From NCBI GenBank assembly GCA_029216955.1, contig JANAVB010007000.1, positions 967,501 to 1,031,500 on the forward strand: 64,000 nt of DNA, in the 5' to 3' direction. Shown here one piece after another: positions 57,801-64,000 of the stretch. The first letter of the stretch is position 1. Every line of letters starts with the position of its first letter. Source of the stretch: Iris pallida. Taxonomy: Eukaryota > Streptophyta > Magnoliopsida > Asparagales > Iridaceae. A program made the translations under genes and the position numbers. The notes beneath the pieces were generated by a model. It was not told the DNA's origin and searched no databases. It saw only the letters and a program-made list of their open reading frames with translations.

Positions 57801-60800
57801 TTCGGTGCGAAAGGAAAGTTGAGCCCAAAATTTGTTGGCCCATTCGAAATATTGAAACGAGTCGCCCCGGTAGCTTACAAAATCGCCTTGCCGCCTGCAT
57901 TGTCAGAGGTACATGACGTCTTCCACGTCTCGCAATTGCGGAAGTACGTGCACGATCCGGGGCATGTGGTAGATTTGGGTAAGCTGGACCTGAAGGCGGA
58001 CTTATCATATGTCGAAGAGCCGGTACAAATCTTGGAGCGCAAGGATAAACTTCTCCGCAACCGTGCTATTCCTCTAGTCCGCGTCCTCTGGAGAAACCAT
58101 TCCGTCGAGGAGTCGACTTGGGAGCTTGAGTCAGAAATGAAGGAGAAGTTCCCTTCATTGTTCTCGTAGAGGTAGGTTCTATTTTAAGTTTCGAGGACGA
58201 AACTTTTTCTTAGTTGGTTATGGTGTAGTGCCCCGTCCCTACATCGTGCCCCGTACTTGTCCACGGGGTGCGCGAGAAAGGAACACTGTCGCTATCGATT
58301 CGGTCGGGACCGATAGGTCGGGACCGGCCGAGTCGATCGAACGGGAACGGTTGAATTAAGATCCATTCCTCGTTATGGAATGTCTTCTTCGGAACCAAGT
58401 CCCATATTCAGCGGGTTGCGCCTCGAGGATTGGCTCTGCGGCTGAGTCGGGAGAGACCTCCCGTTGCTCTGCTTTTCACGCCGCTTGCGTTGGTTTTGGC
58501 TTTGTTTTCTGAATGCGTTTCGTGAATGTTTTCGATGGTTTTCATGGCTTGCATTTCGAACTCGCATTTCCTATCGAACTCCTTGAATAATGCAGTGTTC
58601 TAATCGGTTGCTTGTGCGATTTCAGGTAATCGCGTAGGCGACGTCTAGCGCGACCAACAAGTTCCCTCGCCAAGGTAAACTCAAGGTGAGTGGCTGACCC
58701 TTCTCTTCTCGACCCCCTTCTTAGGCAAAGTCGATAGTGTTGTTGCGAATGAAAAGATAAATGCAAGTGCACGAACACGAATGAATGAGCAAGTTCTCAA
58801 AAGAAAATGTAGGCTATGTCTTAACAACTAAAAATATGTCTTTGCACGGTCATGGACAACTTGTCGACAAGGTGAGCGTTTTCTCCGCACGGCAACCCGA
58901 GGCCACGGGACCGTTGCGGGCATAGGGAAACAAATAATTAGCTGTGCTGGGCACGGGTTAGGCGAGGATTTGCAGCGGGGCTCGCTACTCACGCTGAAAG
59001 GACCTCGTCTAACAAAAGCTAGAGGAGTCCACGATGGCTCTGGGAGTCAGTGACCAACACACGAAATATTGCACTTGGTATGGAAATGATAACAATTGAC
59101 AGGGAAGAACATGGTAAGTTTCATAAGGCGCGACGCGGTCCGCCGGGATAAGTTTCAACGTAAAAGTTCACTATGCTTGTCATTACTTGTTTGGAAATTC
59201 ATTTGGATGGCTAGAAACATTCATACTCTAATGTCATATAAACTCTTCAACCAAATGAGAGCTTGGAATTTAAATAGCCACGCACCAGTACAAAGTGTAA
59301 TGTACTGATCCTCGCTCTCCAACGCAGGTACCCCGAACCACGAAGGGCGTGCCAACTAGAGCTCAAGGCGGTGTGAACTCTTTTGAAGCCTTGTCCGTGT
59401 GAAGGCTTGTTTTCTGGATTTCCTTTTGAAGAAGACCGCACATCAGTCCAAAGAAAAATGACGACTCGACTTCCCGCCATAGCAGGTGAAAATATGTTTT
59501 GGTTTTTACTTGTATAAAAGGGTGTAATGTATGGAACGACTATCTCATCGGCGTTCATTTTTGTAAGTCGAAGTCATGTTGTAGCCCGCGCGGCAATGAT
59601 TGTAAAAAGAAGTCTATGTAAAGTTCATATTATCAATGAAAAGTCTATTTCCATTTCAAATGTGTTATTCAATCTCTCTGCGTACTCTAATTTGATGTTG
59701 TGTTTCGGATAACCTTATGACTATGCCTTGTGCGAACGCAACTTAGGTTCGCACGGCATCACGCCCGGGGGACGACTATCGATTCGACGGAATCGGGGCG
59801 TGACAGTATTAGAGGAATATCTTATGTACATCTCCTTTGGCCATGATACTCACACTACACGATTGAGACATCATGTTAGGGGCACGGACTGCGTATTTGA
59901 CTGACCCTCGATACGTAAGAGACGTGTGACGAATAGATACCGTGACTGCTATGATTAGGATATTAGAGACTCAAGCAGTTACAAACTGGACAAGCTGTGG
60001 ACATGACTTGGTCAGTGTGGGATTATGGGAGAGGACAGTCGCTAGCGCATATGGGATAGACAAATTGGTACACTATAGTCTCCGAATGGAACTATGAAAA
60101 CTGATGAGTTGCAGATGCCCTCTGAAGATCATTGATCGTTATGGACGGATACAGATGACTGGATGACAGTGTATGTACACCACTAGCTTTGAGTTACGTG
60201 GATTATTCGAGATAGCCTAAATTTCACCCATGCGTGTGAAAGTTGTCCTCTAAATTGCACATTTAGGAGGTTAGAAATACCTTTGCATATCTATAATTCT
60301 ATTCCAGTATTATAGCATGTATATTATGTATCTTGCTATATCCCGCTGAGGATCTGGTTTTTCTTCTAGGTATAGACGAGCGGGATTATCCTCAGGTGTA
60401 CGGATCTGGATTTGAGTCATCCCATCCAGACGAGGAGGTTGCACCTTCCGAGTTTCCATGATTATCTTTTAGTTGTTTATCATTTTAGTTTGACTATCGT
60501 ACTTGGACTTATTTCATTTTATTCCATGAGACTGGACTACTTCTATGATTTCCATTTATTATAGTCATTTGATAGTAGATTTGTTTCCATCCGACTATCT
60601 ACTTTCCTGGAGTATTTCTAAACTTTATCATTGCTGCTTGCTTATTAGTTCATTATCGTTACTGTTGGATGAGATTAGATGTATATTGTGACCTTGGTTT
60701 CTTCATGAGCTGGAGTTCATTTACAGCTTAAGTATGATTCGTGGATTCCATATATTGGAGTAGCCTACGTATGCATGCTCGCTGGCATAGTCACGTGTTG

Positions 60801-63301
60801 GTCCTACGTATAATTGGGACTGGGGCGTGACAGTATCACAACCTAGATTAGGAACATTTTTTATATAAATAGGTAAAGACCAAAGGGAGAAATCAAAATT
60901 TTAAAATAAAATTAAAATATGTATCGTGAAGATTTGGTTTTGTGATATATTCGATATTCAGCTTGATGGACTTTGTGCTAGGATTAGAAGCTATGTTTGC
61001 AACCGTGGTATTAGGGAATAGACTAATATTGAAAATACAAAGAACCCTAAGGATATAGTTGAGCATTCCCCTAACTTATCTACACAAATAGAGTTCACAC
61101 TAGAGCCGGCCATACCCATAGAGTGTCAATTAGTTGAACCTAGTGAATCTATCATTGTTGATACACAAATAAGGTATGTGGTTGAAAGTAGGTCTAAGTT
61201 TAAACTAAAAATAAAATTTGACCTTTTATACATCACCGTTAGTAGAACTAACTAGATCATTTGATTAATCCAATGAATCTAAAAAGCTTATTAGGCCTTC
61301 CAAGTATTTTAAACTTATCCCAATTATCAGGTATGTGAAGAATTTCTAATATATGTTTATTATGAAATATTGTAATAGTTTGCATGATATAATGACTGAT
61401 TGTGGGAATGATCATTTTGTGGACAAAAACATTTTGTTGAACTTGCCCTACGCTATACCCACTTCTTTTGGATGCACTAAGACAAGCATTGTCGATGTGG
61501 ATGCTTGATGCTACATCCCCAGTAGACATCATGTTTCTTCCACGATTGTTAGTATAGTTGTGGGATTCTCTCGTCTTTTTAGAAGGCTTTGTGTTGACTA
61601 AATTGTCGAAGCAGAGGCCTCCGTCGTGACCGATTTGGAGGGCATCAAAATGAGCATAATTCTCGGACTTGACATTTACATAATTCATCAGAAGGTGAAC
61701 TTTTCAAAGTCGATAAGAATGATGTGGAACCGTTCTTGGTCCATTCAAATTAGATTCGTTATGATTTTTAGTTATTTCAGGATTCGTTTAGATATTAAAA
61801 TGATAGTTGTTTATATTTTGTTTTGGGCTTATCTCAAAATACGGTTATGCCGTTATGTATGTAATTTTTATTTGGGTTTATCATGTACTTTAGCTTTATC
61901 CTGTTGTATAAAGACATGGAATCAGTTGGAAAAAAATACATGGAGAGTTGATGGAAAACTGAATTGAGAAATATATTTTGGAGTTTGTATGGTGCGATAC
62001 ATAACCCTAGAGTGGGATCCATCCTGCCTTCTTTTTTACAGTATGTCATTTCAAAATCCGGTAATATCCATTCATCACAAGTCCATTGTTATAATTATTT
62101 GTGGTAGGTACAATCATTTGTGATAAATTAATAATAGTTGATTGTATTAAAACCTATGCGTCCAATTTGTCCTAAATCCCTTAATTGTGACTTAGGTAAT
62201 CCTCTCTCCTTTAGGTATTGCCCCTGCGTCAAAAGCTTTTACCCCAAAATGTTTGGCGTCAACTTGTCAAAAACTAGCTACAGGTGCAAATCTTGTTATT
62301 TACTATATATCCAAACTAGGCCTAAATGATGTATCCATGTCAAGTAAAAAAAAAATTGTCCAGTTAAAATCATCATCTAACACTTTCAAATATGTTCATA
62401 TAAATTTCTCTTAAAACTTTATAGAGCTACAGGTATAGGCATCATGGCAGATAATTTACTTTGCTGCAAGATAATTACCTAAGCAGCTAATTTACTCCCC
62501 ACTTGACAATAATATAAAGGTTTGGCATTTGAGAATTATTCTGTAAGAGATGTTTCACAATTCAATTAGACTGAATTTTTTTAAGAACTATAATGAAAAA
62601 AAATTGAAAATCCATTTAAAAATAAGTGTATATAGCAACTCATTAATAATGGATGATCTACTCTGTGACAATTTATCTAGAAAAATATCCAAATACTGTT
62701 GTGATTGATAAAAATCAGCATCTTATAGATAATTAATTTTCTCTTACTTCTGAAGAGATGGTTGTCCAAGCTGCATCTTGACACATATTCATAAACCAAA
62801 AGCCGGTGGTTATCAGCCTCTGAACAAAAACCAATGAGTTTCACTATGTTTGGATGGTTAAGCCGGCCAAGAAAATTTACCGCCATCTGCAGTAATTTAA
62901 GTAACAAGTATCTCGCTAAGCAGCGGAAGATTAAATAGCCAATGTAATAAAATGAAATGGGAAGAACCTACCAGCCATACACTGTGGCCTCGAAACGTCC
63001 CTGGCTTAAGATTCTTGACAGCAACCACCAGGCCCGATCCAGGCTTCGATGCGGTAAGAGTTTGCTCATCAATCCAACCTTTATAGACACGGCCAAATGC
63101 TCCTTCTCCCACAAGTCTATTGTGATCAAAGTTTCCAGTGACACCTTTCAAATCCTTCAATGTGAACAACTTCAAATTCGGCAACGATGAATGCACTTCA
63201 GTGGGAAGTGTGGGAAGACGGTCCCACGCAATTACTTCAGGATAAGAACATTCTGACAGAGAAGTGAACTCAGATTTTAAAACGAAGAATATGGCTATCA
63301 T
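45851..63301 (-). CDS. Receptor-like cytoplasmic kinase (RLCK VII type), catalytic residues altered
   Basis: Exons on the minus strand: 63301-62972 (5' limit uncertain), 62886-62748, 48674-48541, 47054-46937 and 46170-45851. All internal borders are GT-AG and the joins stay in frame, giving 346 codons and a stop. Present: the Gly loop [12 protein letters not shown], the VAVKNL lysine, [25 protein letters not shown], and [15 protein letters not shown]. Altered: the helix-C Glu (family AEVNFLG, here MAVNFLG), HRD (here HPD), the catalytic-loop Lys (here Asn in HPDLNCSN), and DFG (here GFG). RLCK VII kinases act in the cytoplasm next to immune and developmental receptors. This copy is probably a pseudokinase or a decaying gene. 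An upstream exon with a myristoylation signal may lie beyond 63301; a possible 3' splice site is at about 63253. Intron 2 is 14 kb. Confidence 0.85.
46207..46284. mobile_element. Small hairpin MITE in kinase intron 4
   Basis: The 78-bp near-perfect hairpin has GGCCTCGTTTGG at one end and GACCCCGTTTGG at the other, around TGTAATGTAATCGTAATCG. Same family as 44471-44588. The TSD is unclear. Confidence 0.65.
47121..48509. mobile_element. Tourist-like element carrying a 1-kb minisatellite, in kinase intron 3
   Basis: The ends are GGGGGCGTTTGGTACGCGG on the left and GGGGGCGTTTGGTATGCGG read inward from the right, with TAA on both sides (47118-47120 and 48510-48512). Terminal 150-200 bp are typical MITE sequence (ATTCCCGGGAAT words). 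The middle is a T-rich minisatellite. Confidence 0.88.
47340..48350. repeat. T-rich minisatellite, unit about 19-22 bp
   Basis: Degenerate tandem repeats of the form TTTTTTGTCGTTTTTACCGA fill about 1 kb. Phe/Leu-rich open frames across it are repeat translations, not genes. Confidence 0.9.
48828..49222. mobile_element. Unclassified MITE with GATATCGG-rich ends
   Basis: The ends are inverted: GTTTGCAGTATCGGATCC on the left, GTTTGCAGTATTTGTATC read inward from the right. Short CCGATATCGATACC-type words cluster near both ends. The TSD is not clear. Confidence 0.55.
49415..49905 (+). repeat. 5' LTR of the old non-autonomous element
   Basis: About 491 bp, ending CATCA four bases before the primer site. 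Confidence 0.7.
51756..53337 (+). repeat. 5' LTR of the intact gypsy element
   Basis: 1582 bp, TGTAGTGCCCC to GGGCGTGACA. Confidence 0.96.
53341..53356 (+). other. Primer binding site of the gypsy element
   Basis: TGGTATCAGAGCACGG, three bases after the 5' LTR, is complementary to the 3' end of initiator Met tRNA over the first 12 bases. Confidence 0.9.
53457..58169 (+). CDS. Gag-Pol polyprotein of a Tekay/Del-like chromovirus
   Basis: The first in-frame ATG is 53457 (MRCLRIAEV), giving about 1570 residues. Gag covers about 1-345, followed by two zinc knuckles ([14 protein letters not shown] near 351, [14 protein letters not shown] near 371). Protease: [12 protein letters not shown] near 461. 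[10 protein letters not shown] and the catalytic FIDDILVYS near 797. RNase [11 protein letters not shown] near 943 and YTDHKSL. Integrase: HHCC ([16 protein letters not shown]) from about 1155, then the DDE core (D in [10 protein letters not shown] in VSDRDGRF, E in GQTERVNQ). The last 50 residues ([13 protein letters not shown] to [12 protein letters not shown]) match the reduced chromodomain end of Tekay/Del elements, thought to steer integration to heterochromatin. No stop or frameshift. It lies antisense to the host kinase gene. Confidence 0.96.
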   Translation: MRCLRIAEVAEPTAEQEQSASSGSSSSHRPQAGPSNDTIERMLRMMEAQRNQSEDRHQRVEERQAQFEARFDAHIKLQQKQMDTLQQIVQTFAANGNSATAPTVTVPTTTVPAIPPIEVDTAEPELQPAAPKKYNFEVSEFKKACRTSFSGTEGPSMAIDWLEELEDHFELLGIEDSKQVACAQLQLRLNAHDWWAVRKRAIRPDNTTAPISWATFRKAFELEYLPSAVRQAKENEFMSLKQGNRTVQQYAAEFNKLSKFAGAFLPTEECRVRRFEVGLRQSIGAHVGVPEYKTTGEALNHALRLESLHPSSADDVVRNSNHKRPSHMGGNNDASKRPNNGGYKGEKTIPKCTNCGRLGHREVHCWHRNVECFACGQRGHTAPNCPSFRQTRNTPPQQHRQENRGQAPRPPPPTHPAPQNGRDRRPNPQGRVYAMTRDEAMESDTVVTGILKFNNVPARVLFDSGASHSFISADFAAEHKFPVISLDLDLSVSTPSGTPILTNLACAGGIICIGGQKIGLNVIVLDMKDFDIILGMDWLGPCNATIDCAEKRVTFRMPGVPEFCYSCGEASPTCMVISAISARRMLHSGCEGYLASVRDMRQDGANAGQTDVVAEFPDVFPDELPGMPPDREIEFTIDTFPDTRPISKAPYRMAPAELKELKAQLQELLDRGFIRPSVSPWGAPVLFVKKKDGSMRLCIDYRELNKATVRNKYPLSRIDDLFDQLQGATVFSKIDLRSGYHQLKVKPDDVPKSAFRTRYGHYEFLVMPFGLTNAPAVFMDLMNRVFRPFVDKFVVVFIDDILVYSKDRAQHAEHLRTVLQTLRENQLYAKMSKCEFWLDSVSFLGHIISAAGIAVDPKKVEAVADWKRPASVSEIRSFLGLAGYYRRFVKDFAKIASPLTRLTQKGVAFKWSDDCEASFQELKQRLVSAPILALPEGTEGFQIFSDASGQGLGCVLMQRDKVISFASRQLKPHEKNYPTHDLELAAIVFALKLWRHYLYGVACRIYTDHKSLKYLFTQKELNLRQRRWLELIKDYDLSIDYTSGKENVVADALSRKYLASLCINDRLLRDLEGMGIELRVRFRDVKLAQLRVEPSLLERIKSAQKDDPYLEKMRKLISTGKASDFAEDESGVLRVKGRLCVPDDVELRKEIMTEAHYAKYSLHPGSTKMYKDLRVVFWWHGMKRDVALFVSKCMACQQVKAEHQRPGGKMQNLAIPEWKWDHITMDFVVGLPRTPRGNDAVWVIVDRLTKSAHFIAIKVTWSVDRLAQIYLDEIVRLHGVPVSIVSDRDGRFVARFWSSLHSALGTKLKFSSAYHPQTDGQTERVNQILEDMLRLCAIDLKSSWDVHLPLAEFAYNNSYQSSIQMAPYEALYGRKCRSPICWDEVGERQILGPELVEQTVQKVKLIRERLKIAQSRQKSYADTHRRPLEFSEGDHLFLKVMPMRGVFRFGAKGKLSPKFVGPFEILKRVAPVAYKIALPPALSEVHDVFHVSQLRKYVHDPGHVVDLGKLDLKADLSYVEEPVQILERKDKLLRNRAIPLVRVLWRNHSVEESTWELESEMKEKFPSLFS
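58224..59805 (+). repeat. 3' LTR of the intact gypsy element
   Basis: 1582 bp. Differences from the 5' LTR were noted near 58966, 59148, 59372 and 59489, each C/T or G/A. Confidence 0.96.
60838..61736 (+). other. Internal region of the old non-autonomous LTR element
   Basis: About 0.9 kb between the split primer site and the 3' LTR. A stretch at about 61040-61230 is open on the plus strand ([14 protein letters not shown] and on) and may be coding debris, but I do not recognise the family. A minus-strand frame at 61257-61688 (143 codons) has no recognisable domain. Confidence 0.4.
61737..62231 (+). repeat. 3' LTR of the old non-autonomous element
   Basis: About 495 bp, collinear with 49415-49905 with many substitutions and small indels. 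Confidence 0.7.
62232..62747. other. Kinase intron 2 next to exon 2, nothing recognised
   Basis: AT-rich sequence without repeats of note. The 5' splice site GTAAGAG (minus strand) is at 62747-62741. Confidence 0.5.
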
Positions 63302-64000
63302 TTGGTTATAGGAGACTTGTATAATTAATTTTCTAACTAAATCTCAATAATGGATCCAACAACTAATTAAATTTATCGATCATAGGTGGCCTTGTCTAGT
63401 TCCCAACACATTATAATTAGGGCTGCAAACTGGTCGAGCCACTGACAAACAGTGTGTGATCAGCTCAAATAACAATTCTGTCCGAGTTTGTTCTCTAGTG
63501 TATCAGTATCAGAGTACCAAGCTCCATTACCACTTTGTTAGGATAAATTAGAAACTATCCCAAGACAGGAAGGGTCGTGACACACGACGAAAGCATGACT
63601 ACGGCATGAAGAATAGACTGCTAATGCAGTGATATAATATCAAACACAAAGAAGTAAATTTAGAATGTAGAAGCTCATTTTGTAGAATAGTAAGTCTCAT
63701 TCCTAGTCCCAATTTCTACAATTTCGGTCCCATCCATCCATAGGTGCTAAGGGTTGGACCTCCCAATTTCTATATTCTAGATTGTAGGAACTCGTTTTGT
63801 AGAATAGTAAGTCCCAATTTGGAGCCCAACTTTCTAGATTCTAGACTTTATATTATTTTTTTCATACATCAATTTTTTACCACACAATCTTTGGGACCGG
63901 AGCTCACTTTATCATTTCCTACTATTCTCATAGAAATCCAACCCATTCTACATTAACCTTTTTTTTGAAATTTTGGACCCCAAATTGCATTTGAGAGTCC
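63302..64000. other. Upstream of the visible kinase exons, no exon recognised
   Basis: No first exon with a myristoylation-type start (Met-Gly) was found. Two imperfect copies of a TTTTGTAGAATAGTAAGTC segment occur near 63677 and 63800. Confidence 0.4.

Larger units (their letters stand above)
51756..59805 (+). mobile_element. Intact Ty3/gypsy chromovirus (Tekay/Del-like)
   Basis: The LTRs at 51756-53337 and 58224-59805 are both 1582 bp and almost identical; I saw four differences, all transitions. A perfect TSD, GTATT, flanks it (51751-51755 and 59806-59810). A primer site for initiator Met tRNA (TGGTATCAGAGCACGG) starts at 53341. One uninterrupted gag-pol frame is 53457-58169. The conserved TTTCGAGGACGAAAC segment lies shortly before the 3' LTR. 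Everything needed for an autonomous element appears present. Confidence 0.96.
49916..60832 (+). mobile_element. Tekay/Del-like solo LTR (about 2.9 kb), split by the intact gypsy element
   Basis: It begins TGTAAACCCC at 49916 and ends GGGGCGTGACA at 60832. Its perfect TSD, GTATC, lies at 49911-49915 and 60833-60837. The net length without the nested element is about 2862 bp. The GGCGTGACA end is the same as in the nested Tekay-like LTR. No internal coding region exists, so it is a solo LTR. Its insertion point is inside the primer site of the older element. Confidence 0.85.
49415..62231 (+). mobile_element. Old non-autonomous LTR retrotransposon (outer layer of the intron nest)
   Basis: Diverged LTRs at about 49415-49905 and 61737-62231 share CCATTCAAATTAGAT, GGGCTTATC, CCCTAGAGTGG, CGGTAATATCCATTCAT (first base differs) and the TAGGTAATCCT blocks. 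A primer site, TGGTATCACAACC, follows the left LTR but is split by the next insertion (49909-49915 and 60838 onward). The internal region is only about 0.9 kb without a recognised protein. Boundaries are approximate and no TSD was found. Confidence 0.75.

Noticed and set aside
61257..61688. A 143-codon minus-strand frame as a host gene
   Set aside because: It lies inside the internal region of an old LTR element, overlaps coding debris on the other strand, and has no recognisable domain.
1..64000. tRNA, rRNA or organelle-derived segments
   Set aside because: Only primer-site complements of initiator Met tRNA were seen; no cloverleaf or rRNA stretch was recognised by eye. A dedicated tRNA scan was not possible here.

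Overview
The window is nuclear DNA of a flowering plant. It has two spliced, convergent host genes, plant-type LTR retrotransposons (Ty1/copia and Ty3/gypsy with initiator-Met-tRNA primer sites), and many MITEs of the hAT, Mutator and PIF/Harbinger types. The species cannot be named from the sequence. All boundaries, target-site duplications (TSDs), primer sites and splice joins were read by eye.

Region 1 (1-20 kb) is a nest of three minus-strand copia elements. A decayed outer element (about 1043-19831) was hit by a short-LTR, Ale-like copia (4932-10691, TSD GTATG) and by a second copia with 1.3-kb LTRs (11482-19078, TSD CCAAC). Region 2 (20-33.9 kb) is intergenic: MITEs, a truncated plus-strand copia (23833 to about 27300), a TRIM-like element (27785-28275), and two copies of an unusual 1.5-1.8 kb element with 9-bp TSDs, which are filled with about 31-bp palindromic repeats.

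Region 3 (33.9-44.3 kb, plus strand) is a five-exon galactose mutarotase/aldose 1-epimerase gene encoding 359 residues. Its 7.5-kb second intron holds a recent tandem duplication of about 1.1 kb. The third copy of the palindrome-filled element sits in one duplicate, and the other duplicate preserves the empty site. The intron also holds a large fold-back structure built on GGCGCC palindromes and a hAT-like element. Intron 4 holds a solo LTR.

Region 4 (45.85-63.3 kb, minus strand) is a receptor-like cytoplasmic kinase gene with five exons that join in frame across 17 kb. Four catalytic positions are substituted, so it reads as a pseudokinase or a decaying kinase. Its 14-kb second intron holds a three-layer nest: an old non-autonomous LTR element, split by a 2.9-kb solo LTR (TSD GTATC), which is itself split by an intact, very young Tekay/Del-like chromovirus (TSD GTATT) with one uninterrupted gag-pol frame.

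The best candidate for something undescribed is the three-copy, 9-bp-TSD family with arrays of perfect hairpins (28899-30654, 31539-33057, 35047-36818). The pseudokinase comes next.
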